From: Zingiber officinale
Taxonomy: Eukaryota; Streptophyta; Magnoliopsida; Zingiberales; Zingiberaceae
Assembly: GCF_018446385.1 (NCBI RefSeq)
Contig: NC_056003.1
Location: 21,387,198-21,451,197, forward strand
Direction of reading: 5' to 3'
DNA: 64,000 bases
Positions 46,526 to 59,301 of this stretch are shown piece after piece. Each line of letters begins with the position of its first letter. The first letter of the stretch is position 1. The position numbers and the translations under genes are program-made. A model generated the notes under the pieces. That model saw only the letters and a list, made by a program, of their open reading frames with translations. It was not told where the DNA came from and searched no databases.

Positions 46526-49086
46526 TGTTAGGGTGTATACTAAATGCCTAGCTTTTGGTATAAACATTTATTTAGTAATAAGAATCACATTGGTCAAATG
46601 TCTACATTTATGATAAATGTAGTTGTTCAATTAATTTATATTGTAGATAACATGGTGTGTGGTGTCACACACAGAGGATCATGTTATCAGTACCTTATAA
46701 ATTATAAACAGTAGCTCACGACCAAAATGGAAAGGAACAAACCATTAGAAGGTCGTAGTGTAATTAGGTATCAGTTTATTTTGACTGTATAATTACACTA
46801 GTACACTTAGAGTGTATTGAGTAGGACCATTTGAGGTCGTTTCTTTTATACTGATTTTATAAAGAAGCAAAGACCTCGGTTATTATGGAAGTGTGTGCTC
46901 TTAATCCTAATATAATAACAAGCACATATATTTGATATTTATTTCTTTAATTTATCAATGGGTGAGATTTAGTTCGATGAATCAATAAGCCCGATAAGTT
47001 GGGAAATGGTATCACTTATAGTGTGTGTTGTTGATTATAGAAAGAAACTGTGTCCTAGAGATACTAGGTTGATAATGTCCTCAAGAGGAGCTCATAAGGA
47101 TTGTCATGTTAAACCTGCAGTGGACCTAGTCCGACATGATGATAAGGTTGAGTGGTACTACTCTTGGACTAAGATATTAATTAAATGAGTTGTCGTTAAC
47201 TCACTTAATTAGTGGACATTCGATATCTTAAACACGGGAGACTAACACACTCATGATAAGAAGGAGCCCAAAATGTAATTTGGGATTGGTGCGTAGTTCA
47301 ATAATAGTTCTCTAGTGGAATGAATTATTATTGATAAAATTAAGTTGTGTGTTCAGGGCGAGCACGGGATGCTTAATTTTATCGGAGACCAAAACCAATT
47401 CCTCCTCTCGGTCCCTATCGTAGCCTCTTGTATATAGAGATTTATACCCACCACATACCCACCTTCTTACCCAACCAATAGGGTCGGCCAAGCTAAGCTT
47501 GAAGCTCAAGCTTAGGGCCGGCCAAGCCTAAAGGTTGGCCTTAAGGTGGCCGGCCAATAGCTTGGAGCCCAAGCTTGTGGCCACATCATATTAAAAAGGA
47601 TTTTTATTAAAATTATTTCTTATGTGGATATCATAGTTTTAAAAGAGAGTTTAAAAATTAAATCTTTCCTTTTAAAGCTTTCTACAAAGATTAAGAAAAG
47701 ATTTGAAATCTTTCCTTATTTGTAGATTGAAAGGAGATTTTATTTTAAGAAAAACTTTCCTTTTTAACCATGATAATAATTTAAAAGAGAAGTTTAAAAT
47801 TAAATATTCTCTTTTATTAGTTTCTACAAAAGATTAAGAAAAGATTTGATATCTTTCCTTATTTGTAGATTAAGAGAGATTTTAATTTTTAGAGATAACT
47901 TTCTTTTTATCCACATGTTTAAAGAAAAATTTTAATTTATTAAATTTCCTTTTTATTAACCACCATGAAGGAAAAATTATTTGAGAAATTTTTATAAATT
48001 TCGAAAGCAAATAAGGAAGTTTTAATTCTTGTGTGAATTAAAATTTCCTTGATTAAAGGGATTAAGGTGGCGGACCATTACAAATAGAAAAGAAAATTTA
48101 TTTTAATTAAATAAAATTTTCTTTTTAATGGCAAAAGAATTAAGGAGGGTTTTATTTAAATTTCCTTATTTGCCAAGACCAAGGATTATAAAAGAGGGGG
48201 TAGAGGTGCCTTCATGGGTGATCAACTCTATTTTATTCTTCCTCTCTTTTCCTCCTTGGTGGCCGGCCCTAGATTCTTTCTCTTCTCTTCTTCTTGTGGC
48301 CGGTGGCAATCCCTCTTGGAGCTCTTGATGGTGGCCGGTTCTAGCTAGAAGAAGAAAGAGAGAAAGGAGGTTTTGTTTCTTGCATCCCTTGGAGCTTGGT
48401 GGTGGTGGCCGGACCTCTACTTCTCTTGGAGAATTTTGGTGGCCGAAACCTAGAAGGAAGAAGAAGGTGCTTGGTGGTTCTCATCTCGGAAGATCGTTGC
48501 CCACACAACGTCCGAGGTTAGAAGAGGAATACGGTAGAAGATCAAGAGGTCTTTCTAGAAGGTATAACTAGTATTTTTTCTTTCCGCATCATACTAGTTA
48601 TTTTGGAAATAATACCAAATACAAGAGGCTTACGTTCTAGTATTTCGAATATGTTTTTCGAAGTTGTGTTCTTTTGTTTTCTTTCTTTTCCTTGTGATTT
48701 GATTGTTCTCTTTGGTTAACCTAAAGTTATTTTAGGAAATTAAATATTAGCTTTCTATTAAAGGTTTTGTCTAGTCGGTGGTGGTTGCTCCCATATCCAA
48801 GAAGGTCATGTGCCTCGCCACGTCAATACTGGGAACCTTTTATGGAAATTAATATTTAATGGAATTAATAACTTAAGGAGACTTGGGTCGAACGTGTTAA
48901 GTTCTGCAGGAGATCCAAGTCAAAACCTAAAGAACAAATAGATTAAGTTTTGGATCAAACGTGTTAAGTTCCGCAGCGATCCAAAATTTAATTTAAAAGA
49001 ACACATGGTAGCTAGGAAAAGGTTCAGACCTTTGTACAAAATTTTTGTACAGTGGAACCTCTAGGTTTTCCGAGTAGCAACCAACA
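46526..49086 (+). repeat. 5' LTR of the copia element
   Basis: 2561 bp. A TATA box GGATTATAAAAGAGG lies at about 48183-48195, so U3 is about 1.7 kb; a second TATA-like TGTATATAGAG is at about 47430. Within 47590-48130 are imperfect repeats of AAGATTAAGAAAAGATTTG / TTTCCTTATTTGTAGATT. GGCCGGCC words recur. Confidence 0.93.
48186..48194 (+). promoter_or_regulatory. TATA box in the copia 5' LTR
   Basis: TTATAAAAG followed by a G-rich stretch; conserved in the 3' LTR (near 55294) and, reversed, in the solo LTR (near 57509). Confidence 0.55.
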
Positions 49087-49088
49087 AT

Positions 49089-49100
49089 TGGTATCAGAGC
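49089..49100 (+). other. Primer-binding site (initiator tRNA-Met)
   Basis: TGGTATCAGAGC starts two bases after the 5' LTR end, an exact match to the usual plant copia primer site. Confidence 0.93.
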
Positions 49101-50059
49101 TAGGGTTTTGCCTCCGTGTATTTGGTATTAGTTTAATTATGCACATGTCATACATAATTTAGGCAGGATAATAGTAGGATGTGCTAACTTTGTGGATGCA
49201 GGATCCAACTATTATGGCTTATAGTTTTATGTGTGTGATTGGACCCTTGGACATGTCAAGGGCATTTATATGTGTGTGCATGATTGTATTATAAAATACA
49301 GCAGGAGTTGTATTTAGTTTTATTAGGATTTTATTTTGATCTAGATACATGTACATTCCTTTTATGGAATATAGGATCAAAATTGTAAAATTCTATTTAT
49401 GTCGCGGATCGAATCTTGCAAAGCGTGGAACCTTCTAAGGACCAGAGGCGCAGCGGAACAAGGAGCAAGATGGATGCGACAGCTAGACCCGGTGGCGGTG
49501 GCCAAATATGGCAGCAGCTTGGGATGACAACACACGGAGGACAACTAGAGATAAAAGCCATAATAGTTGAAAATTAGATTTTCTATTTATTGCTTTTATA
49601 TTGTGCTGTGTGTACATGTTAGTTTACAAGTTTAGTAGGCTAGCATAGTTAAAATTCCTCATTAATAAATAACTAAGTGGGAGAGGGATTTTTAAGTAAA
49701 TCCCATGGTCTCCATTACTGGTTTGTAAGTGATGCAAACAAGCTTGCGCGTTGGCTCTGAGTGCCTTCCTCCATAACGGATGAGCTTGTTTGTGGATCAC
49801 TAGAATAGACTTCCATTTTTGGATGACTATAGGAAGTTAATTAAGAGCGTGTGATCTTCCCCAACGGAAGGGGCATAATCTTATTAATGGACTTAGTATC
49901 AAGTAATGGTATACACTTAGACACATCTAATAGTATCCTCCCCATCGGAGTCACTGCTATTATTTGTGTGACCAAATGAAACCAACTATTAATTTGTCAT
50001 AAAACTAGGTTGACAAGATAATAAAATTAAAGGGTTAAAACCCCTCTTACAAATGATTG

Positions 50060-50440
50060 ATTTTGTATACGTCCACACTAACGTGGCATACAAAATTAAC
50101 GGTGTTTGAGATAATTTTATTTGTCATAAAGTTACGTTGACAAGATAGTTAATGGGTAAAACCCTCCTCTTACAAATGTTGATTTTGTATACGTCCACAC
50201 TAACGTGGCATGCAAAATTCACGGTGTTTTGAGGTGTTGGTAAATTTAAATAGTATTGTTAGAGGAATCAATATTATTTTAAATTTAGAGTCTTGACCAA
50301 ATATTTGATTAAAGATAGACCAACTATTAATTTTATTCATAAAGTAAGGTTGACGAGATAATAAAATTAAATGATAAAATTTCCTCTTTGAATTTGTATA
50401 CGTCCACGCTAACGTGGCATACAAAATTCATGGGGAATTT
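50060..50440 (+). repeat. Three dispersed copies of a hairpin-forming motif inside the copia
   Basis: TTGTATACGTCCACACTAAC followed by GTGGCATACAAAATT occurs at about 50065, 50187 and 50394, each preceded by AGGTTGACAAGATAATAAAA-like sequence (repeat unit about 120-210 bp). Each motif can pair with itself (GTAT..CCAC / GTGG..ATAC). They sit where gag would be expected. Confidence 0.75.
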
Positions 50441-51179
50441 TAAGGAGTTGGTCTTAACCAAATATTTTTGTGATTCTTAGGAAGATGGTCAATCCTAGCT
50501 GATATACTTTAGGATAGACTTAGTGGTCCCAATTATAATTGATTGGAAATAGAATTTGGACATTAAGGTAGACCCTCTTAGAACTAAGAACAATATAGGT
50601 GTATTTTATTCATTAGTTGATACATGTTTAGTGGAGTTATCTACCAGTACCTGGTGTGTAGATATGAGAGCCACTCATGTCTGCAATTCATTGCAGGGTT
50701 CCAGAAAACCCGACAACTAAATGAAAATAAAAACACCGTCCACATGGGCACTACTGCAAAAGTAGCAGTGTTGCAATGGGAGAGGTTTATTCTCTAATAG
50801 GAATAAAATTTGGATTATTAGGAATTGTCTTTACATACTAAGTTTAGAAAGAACCTGATGTTTCTAAACTATTATAGAATAGATATTGTGTCTATTTTGA
50901 TAACAAAGTTGTTATCAAGAAAAATAGGCAAGTTATCTATTCGGTATGTTGGTTGACAATTTATAATCCAATAACTCCCATGATGCAACAAATGGAAATT
51001 AATAACACATCTTCTAACTTAAGAGAAAGCAACCTTCGAAAATGAACCAATTATATCTTTGACATCTAAGGCTAGGTTATATTAACTTAAGTAGGATTCA
51101 TTGGTAGCTGATGAACTTTTGGGTTCATTAGTAGTGGAAATCTTTCCAACCTGCGAGTCTTACTTGGAAGGAAAATAAC

Positions 51180-53640
51180 CAAGAAGCTTTTAAGTCCAAG
51201 GGGTATGGAGTCAAAGATATGTTGAAATCGGTTCATTCTGATTTATGTGATCCTATGACTATCCAGACAAGAGGTAGTATTGAATATTTCATCTATTTTA
51301 TAGACAACTATTCAAGATACAAATAAATTTACTTAATGTACCGCAAGACTAAGTACTTTGATTAGTTCAAAGAGTACAAGGCTGATGCGGAGAAATGTTA
51401 AAGTAAATATCACTATGGTAAGATCATAGTGGCAAGTACCTCTTGAGAGATTTTAGGAGTCACTTATCAGTAGTTGGATTTCAACCCCAACTAACTGCAC
51501 CTGGTACACCCCAACAAGGATGGTGTAGTAGAAAGAAGGTAAAAGACTCTTATGAAATAATTAGATAGATGATGAGTTATTCAGAAAATTACCAAATTTG
51601 TTTTAAGGATAAACTCTGATAACGAAAGTGAACATAGTACCTTCCAAGTTAGAACTCTCTACTCATATAGAATTGCTGAATAGGTGAAAACCTATTTTGA
51701 AGTATATTCGGATTCGGGTAATCCATCACATATGTTAAAGAGAGACAATGATAAGTTGGATAGGAGTTCACTTGTTTGTAAGTTATCCTAGATAAACAAA
51801 AGTAGGTTTATAATCTTAAAAATCAGAAGGTCATTGTTAGCATCAATGACTGATTTTTTAGAAAAAGACTATATAATGAACCACGTGCTCATAAGTAAAT
51901 TTGTTCTTAAGGAAATAATAAAGGACATGTCTAACCTAGTACCAACTGTACAAGATGAGATACCACAAGAAAACTGCAACACGTATCACAAATTGATACA
52001 CAATTACAGAAAGTGTCTTGTTGTAGTGGGAGGGTTGTTATGCAACCTAAATAGGTTCATGTTTTGGGAGAGTTTTTGGACTCGATCCCTGGAGGACATG
52101 AACCTGATCTCCGGTCATATGATGAAGCACTCCAAGATAAAGATGCAGCATCTTGGCAAAGAGTAATGAATAAAAGAATTAGAATATATGTATTCTAATA
52201 AAATCTGGAAGCTTGTAGAATCACCAAATGGTGTAAAAGCCGTTGGGTGTAAAAAGGTCTATAATAGGAAAAGAGGGATAGACAGGAAGGTAGTAACTTT
52301 CAAAGCAAGGCTTGATGAAAAGAAAACTTTTTCACTGGTAGTCATGCTTAAGTCTATCCGGATTCTTTTATCTATTTGGCAAGTGGATGTCAAGACAGCA
52401 TTCCTTAATGGAAGTCTTGAAGAAAACATCCATATAAAGCAACCAGAAGGGTTCATTGCAAAGGGCTAAGAGCATCTTGTGTGTAAGCTCAATCAGTCTA
52501 TGGACTGAGGCAAAGCTTCAAGGTCTTGGAATATCCGGTTTATCAAAGTAATCCAGATCTATGGATTTAGTAACCGGATAAGTCTTGTGTATACAAAAGA
52601 TGTGATGGAAACATGGTGGTATTTTTTGTACTATACTTAGATAACATTTTTGGTAGTTGGAAACAATATCAAAATGTTGTCAGAAGTAAGGGTATGGTTG
52701 TCCAAACAATTTGATATAAAGGACTTGGGAGAATGTATATATTCTTGAGATCAAAGTAATAAGGGATCGCAAGAAAAGAATATTTTACTTATCCCAAGCT
52801 TCATACATCGGAAAAATCCTTGTTCGTTTTAAGCATACAAAACTCCAAGAAAGGTTTCTTACCTTTTCAGGATGGAGTAACTTTATCTAAAGATATGTCT
52901 CTGTAGACATCAAAGGAGATAAAGGAAATATAGGCAGTTCTTTATGCTACGGCTGTTGAAAGCCTAATATATGCTATGCACGAGATCAGAAATCTGTTTT
53001 GCCAAAGGCATAGTTAGCAGATATCAAAGTAACCCTGGACAAGGACAGTGGACTGCAGTAAAGCATATATTGTAGTACCTTAGAGGCACTAGAGATTATA
53101 TGCTAGCTTACAAGATAGTTAATTTGGTCCTTGTGGGTTGCATGGATTTTGACTTCCAATCGGATAGGGACAATAATAAGTCAACCTCGGGGTTTTGTGT
53201 TTACTTTAGGAGGTAAAGTCATAACTATGGAAGAGTGATAAGCATAGGTGTTTTTCTGGACTCCACCATAGAAGCTTAGTATATGGCAAGCCTCTGAGGT
53301 AGCTATAAAAGCTGAATGACTCAATAATCTCAAGATAGACTTAGATATGATTTCTGGTTTGTCCAAAGATTATTACAATTTATTGTAATAATATTGGTGC
53401 AGTAGCAAACTCGAAGAAACCATAAGTCTATAAAGGCAAGTAAACACAAAAGAGCGCAAGTACCACCCAATACGAGAAATCGTATAAACGAGGAGAAGTT
53501 GTTGCTGCCTAGATTGCATCAGGTGATGACCTATAGATCCTTCCACCGAGGTCCTTAAGGTAAGAGCTTTTGATGGACATGTTGAAGGGTTAGGAATCAG
53601 ATGTATGGCAGCAGATATGGCAGCTTAGTCTTTTAGTATA
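51180..53640 (+). pseudogene. Copia pol remnant (integrase, RT, RNase H), multiply broken
   Basis: Integrase: SVHSDLCDPMTIQTRG and YFIYFIDNYSRYK at about 51231-51325. RT: LEYMYSNKIWKLVESPNG, KARLDEKKTF, WQVDVKTAFLNGSLEENIHI at about 52170-52469, and FDIKDLGE near 52710. RNase H: GQWTAVKHI near 53045 and YLRGTRDYMLAYK at about 53076-53120. Many stops and frame changes lie between the pieces and the YVDD box is not clear (LYLDNIF near 52632). The gag part (49100-50700) has no recognisable frame. Cannot encode its own proteins. Confidence 0.85.
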
Positions 53641-53650
53641 AGTGGGAGAT

Positions 53651-56197
53651 TGTTAGGGTGTATACTAAATGCCTAGCTTTTGGTATAAACATTTATTTAG
53701 TAATAAGAATCACATTGGTCAAATGTCTACATTTATGATAAATGTAGTTGTTCAATTAATTTATATTGTAGATAACATGGTGTGTGGTGTCACACACAGA
53801 GGATCATGTTATCAGTACCTTATAAATTATAAACAGTAGCTCACGACCAAAATGGAAAGGAACAAACCATTAGAAGGTCGTAGTGTAATTAGGTATCAGT
53901 TTATCTTGACTGTATAATTACACTAGTACACTTAGAGTGTATTGAGTAGGACCATTTGAGGTCGTTTCTTACTGATTTTATAAAGAAGCAAAGACCTCGG
54001 TTATTATGGAAGTGTGTGCTCTTAATCCTAATATAATAACAAGCACATATATTTGATATTTATTTCTTTAATTTATCAATGGGTGAGATTTAGTTCGATG
54101 AATCAATAAGCCCGATAAGTTGGGAAATGGTATCACTTATAGTGTGTGTTGTTGATTATAGAAAGAAACTGTGTCCTAGAGATACTAGGTTGATAATGTC
54201 CTCAAGAGGAGCTCATAAGGATTGTCATGTTAAACCCTGCAGGTGGACCTAGTCCGACATGATGATAAGGTTGAGTGGTACTACTCTTGGACTAAGATAT
54301 TAATTAAATGAGTTGTCAGTAACTCACTTAATTAGTGGACATTCGATATCTTAAACACAGGGAGACTAACACACTCATGATAAGAAGGAGCCCAAAATGT
54401 AATTTGGGATTGGTGCGGTAGTTCAATAATAGTTCTCTAGTGGAATGAATTATTATTGATAAAATTAAGTTGTGTGTTCGGGGTGAGCACGGGATGCTTA
54501 ATTTTATCGGGAGACCAAAACCAATTCCTCCTCTCGGTCCCTATCGTAGCCTCTTGTATATAGAGATTTATACCCACCACATACCCACCTTCTTACCCAA
54601 CCAATAGGGGCCGGCCAAGCTAAGCTTGAAGCTCAAGCTTAGGGCCGGCCAAGCCTAAAGGTTGAGCCTTAAGGTGGCCGGCCACATCATATTAAAAAGG
54701 GATTTTTATTAAAATTATTTCTTATGTGGATATCATAGTTTTAAAAGAGAGTTTAAAATTAAATCTTTCCTTTTAAAGCTTTCTACAAAAGATTAAGAAA
54801 AGATTTTAAATCTTTCCTTATTTGTAGATTGAAAGGAGATTTTATTTTTAAGAAAAACTTTCCTTTTTAACCATGATAATAATTTAAAAGAGAAGTTTAA
54901 AAATTAAATATTCTCTTTTATTAGTTTCTACAAAAGATTAAGAAAAGATTTGATATCTTTCCTTATTTGTAGATTAAGAGAGATTTTAATTTTTTAGAGA
55001 TAACTTTCTTTTTATCCACATGTTTAAAAGAAAGATTTTAATTTATTAAATTTCCTTTTTATTAACCACCATGAAGGGAAAAATTATTTGAGAAATTTTT
55101 ATAAATTTCCGAAAGCAAATAAGGAAGTTTTAATTCTTGTGTGAATTAAAATTTCCTTGATTAAAGGGATTAAGGTGGCCGGCCATTACAAATAGAAAAG
55201 AAAATTTATTTTAATTAAATAAAATTTCCTTTTAATGGAAAAAGAATTAAGGAAGTTTTTAATTAAATTTCCTTATTTGCCAAGACCAAGGATTATAAAA
55301 GAGGGGGTAGAGGTGCCTTCATGGGTGATCAACTCTATTTTATTCTTCCTCTCTTTTCCTCCTTGGTGGCCGGCCCTAGATTCTTTCTCTTCTCTTCTTC
55401 TTGTGGCCGGTGGCAATCCCTCTTGGAGCTCTTGATGGTGGCCGGTTCTAGCTAGAAGAAGAAAGAGAGAAAGGAGGTTTTGTTTCTTGCATCCCTTGGA
55501 GCTTGGTGGTGGTGGTCGGACCTCTACTTCTCTTGGAGAATTTTGGTGGCCGAAACCTAGAAGGAAGAAGAAGGTGCTTGGTGGTTTCTCATCTCGGAAG
55601 ATCGTTGCCCACACAACGTCCGAGGTTAGAAGAGGAATACGGTAGAAGATCAAGAGGTCTTTCTAGAAGGTATAACTAGTATTTTTTCTTTCCGCATCAT
55701 ACTAGTTATTTTTGGAAATAATACCAAATACAAGAGGCTTACGTTCTAGTATTTCGAATATGTTTTTCGAAGTTGTGTTCTTTTGTTTTCTTTCTTTTCC
55801 TTGTGATTTGATTGTTCTCTTTGGTTAACCTAAAGTTATTTTAGGAAATTAAATATTAGCTTTCTATTAAAGGTTTTGTCTAGTCGGTGGTGGTTGCTCC
55901 CATATCCAAGAAGGCCATGTGCCTCGCCACGTCAGTACTGGGAACCTTTTATGGAAATTAATATTTAATGGAATTAATAACTTAAGGAGACTTGGGTCGA
56001 ACGTGTTAAGTTCTGCAGGAGATCCAAGTCAAAACCTAAAAGAACAAATAGATTAAGTTTTGGATCAAACGTGTTAAGTTCCGCAGGCGATCCAAAATTT
56101 AATTTAAAAGAACACATGGTAGCTAGGAAAAGGTTCAGACCTTTGTACAAAATTTTTGTACAGTGGAACCTCTAGGTTTTCCGAGTAGCAACCAACA
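53651..56197 (+). repeat. 3' LTR of the copia element
   Basis: 2547 bp, same ends as the 5' LTR; differs by a few substitutions (for example T/C in GTTTATYTTGACTG) and small indels, one of about 25 bp near 54675 where AATAGCTTGGAGCCCAAGC is missing. Confidence 0.93.
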
Positions 56198-56202
56198 GGC
56201 TG

Positions 56203-56596
56203 GTCGAGTTGGCTGGTTAGGTCAGTCTTAGCAAGTCGGCCGGTCGGGTTAACCCTAGCAAGCTGGTTGGCTTTGCTATACTTAGCCAAAAAGACTGGCC
56301 TATTTTGGAAGAGTGGCTTGGGTGGTCTGGTCTGGGAGAGATGGTCGTTGACCTCCTCTTAACTTTGACCCAACTAAGCATGCCATTTTGACCTTTTTTA
56401 CATTTGTGACAGCTTTAAATACTCGTTGTATCAGTCGATGTACGCAATCAGAGGGCGAAAGCGGGAGATCTGTGGCCCGACGATAAGGGGATGTGGAAGG
56501 AGAAGGGAAGAAGAGATATGATCTTGTCAAAAATCGGTGAAGGCAGTGCATTGGGATAGCTTTACTATTGACTCTATGAAAACTTCGCGCTGTCTT
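56203..56596. other. Flank between copia and inverted solo LTR
   Basis: Continues the low-complexity GTCGGCCGG sequence for about 90 bp, then non-repetitive sequence without a recognised gene. Confidence 0.5.
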
Positions 56597-59296
56597 TGTT
56601 GGTTGCTACTCGGAAAGCCTAATGGTTTCACTGTACAAAAATTTTGTACAAAGGTCTAAACCTTTTCTTAGCTACCATGTGTTCTTTTAAATTAAATTTG
56701 GATCGCCTGCGGAACTTAACACGTTTGATCCAAAGTTTAATTTATTTGTTCTTTTAGGTTTAGACTTGGATCTCCTGCGGAACTTAACACTTTCGATCCA
56801 AATCACCTAGGTTATTAATTCCATTAAATATTAATTTCTAAAATTGGCTTCCAGGACTGCATGGCGAGGCACATGACCTTCTTGGATATGAGAACAACCA
56901 CCACCGCCTAGACAAAGCCTTTTAAGGAAAGCTAATATTTAATTTCCTTAAATAACTTTAGGTCAACCGAAAAGAACAATCAAATCACAAGGAAAAGAAA
57001 AACAAAAGAACACAACATCGAAAATAAATTCGAAATACTAGAATCGCATGCCTCTTGTATTTGGTATTTTTACATGGAGATAAAACTAACATGATGCGGA
57101 AAACTATATTAGTTATACCTTCCTTTGTGAACTTTTAATGACCTCTTGATCTTCTACCGTATTCCTCTTCTAATCTCAGACGTTGTGCGAGCAACGATCT
57201 TCCGAGACGAGAACCACCAAGCACCTTCTTCTTCCTTGCAAGTTTCAGCCATCAAAACTTCTCCTAGGATGAAGAGGTTCGGCCACCACCACCATGCTCC
57301 AAGGGATGCTAGAAACAAAGCTTTCTTTCTCTCCTTCTTCTTCTTCTTCTCTAAACTTGATCCGGCCACCATATGAATCTCCACAAGAAGGATGAGGTTC
57401 GGCCATCAAAGAGAAGAGAGGAGGAGAGGATGGCCGGCCACACCAAGGAAAAAAAAGAGGGAGAAAAATAGAATAGAGTTCTAATCATGAAGGCACCTCT
57501 ACCCCCTCTTTTATAATCCTTGGTCTTGGTAAATAAGGAAATTTTAATAAAAACTTCCTTAATTCCTTTGCCATGAAAAATAAATTTAATTGATATAAAA
57601 TCAATTTCTCTTTTATTAATCAACATGGCCGGCCACAATAATCTAAGCAAAGGAAATTTAATTCAATCAAGAATTAAAACCTTTCTAATTTGTTTCCGGA
57701 AAAATAAAATTTCTCTAATAATTTTTATCCCTTCATGATTGGTTTATAAAAAGGAAATTTAATAAATTTAAATCTTTCTTTTAAATATGTGGATAAAAAG
57801 AAAGTTATCTCTAAAAATTAAAATCTCTTTTAATCTACAAATAAGGAAAAATATCAAATCTTTTCATAATCTCTTATAGAAACTTTTAAAATATAATATT
57901 TAATTTTTAAACTCTCTTTTAAATCATGAATATGGTTAAAAAGGAAAGTTTTCTTAAAATTTAAAATCCACCTTTTAATCAACAAATAAGGAAAGATTTC
58001 AAATTTTAAACTCTCTTTTAAACATGTAGATGATTTACAAATAAGAAAAGTTTTTACCAAAAATTAAAATCATCCTTTTAATCTACAAATAAGGAAAGAG
58101 ATTAATCTCTTCTCTTAATCTTTTGTAGAAAGCTATAAAAGGAAATTTTTAATTTTTAAACTCTCTTTTAAAACCATGATATCCACATAAGAAATAATTT
58201 TAATAAAAATCCTTTTTAATATTTTAGTGGTCGACCACCTAAGCTTGGGACCCAAGCTTTGGCCGGCCACCAACTTGGCTCATCCACTTGGTCTTGGCCG
58301 GCCCTAGCTTGGGTTCCAAGCTAGCTTGGCCGACACCATTGGATGGGTAAGAAGGTGGGTATGTGGTGGGTATAAATCTCTATATACAAGAGGCTACGAT
58401 AGGGACCGAGAGGAGGAATTGATTTTGGTCTCCCGATGAAATTAAGCATCCCGTGTTCGCCCCGAACACACAACTTAATTTCATCAATAATAATTCATTC
58501 CACTAGAGAATTATTATTGAACTACCGCACCAATCCCAAATTACATTTTGGGCTCCTTCTTATTATGAGTGTGTTAGTCTCCCTGTGTTTAAGATAATAA
58601 ATGTCCACTAATTAAGTAAGTTACTGACAACTCACTTAATTAATATCTAGCTCCAAGAGTAGTACCACTCAACTTCATCGTCATGTCGGACTAAGTCCAT
58701 CTGCAGGGTTTAACATAACAATCCTTATGAGCTCCTCTTGGGGACATTTTCAACCTAGATTACTAGGACACAGTTTCCTTCTATAATCAACAATACACAC
58801 TATAAGTGATATCATTTCCCAACTTATCGTGCTTATTGATTTATCGAACTAAATCTCACCCATTGATAAATTAAAGAAATAAATATCAAATATATGTGCT
58901 TGTTATTATATTATGATTAAGAGCACACACTTCCATAATAACTGAGATCTTTGTTCCTTTATAAAGTCAGTATAAAAAGAAATGACCTCAAATGGTCCTA
59001 CTCAATACACTCTAAGTGTACTAATGTAATTATATAGTTAAGATAAACTAATACCTAATTACACTACGACCTTCCAATGGTTTGTTCCTTTCCATCTTGG
59101 TCGTGAGCTACTGTTTATAATTTATAAGGTACTGATAACATGATCCTCTATGTGTGACACCACACACCATGTTATCTACAATATAAATTAATTGAACAAC
59201 TACATTTATCATAAATGTAGACATTTGACTAATGTGATTTTTATTTCTAGATAAATATTTATACCAAAAGCTAGACTTTTAGTATACATTCTAACA
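56597..59296 (-). mobile_element. Inverted solo LTR of the same copia family
   Basis: 2700 bp, TGTTGGTTGC...ATTCTAACA, which is the reverse complement of the LTR ends at 46526 and 53651. Perfect GTCTT duplications flank it (56592-56596 and 59297-59301). It is about 140-150 bp longer than the other two copies, with extra AAGGAAAGATT/TACAAATAAG units around 57780-58200. More diverged than the two LTRs of the full element are from each other. Confidence 0.93.
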
Positions 59297-59301
59297 GTCT
59301 T

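Larger units (their letters stand above)
46526..56197 (+). mobile_element. Full-length Ty1/copia element with long LTRs, coding region decayed
   Basis: 9672 bp, flanked by perfect GGCTG duplications (46521-46525 and 56198-56202). LTRs 46526-49086 and 53651-56197 (TGTTAGGGTG...CAACCAACA). Primer site TGGTATCAGAGC (49089-49100, initiator tRNA-Met) follows the 5' LTR; purine tract AAGTGGGAGAT (53640-53650) precedes the 3' LTR. The internal 4.56 kb keeps recognisable integrase, RT and RNase H remnants in plus order but with many stops. The LTRs are nearly identical apart from scattered single-base changes and short indels. Confidence 0.95.

Noticed and set aside
48128..48328. 66-residue frame present in both long LTRs (also 55235-55435)
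   Set aside because: It is conserved only because the two LTRs are copies of each other; it overlaps the TATA box and has no family signature.
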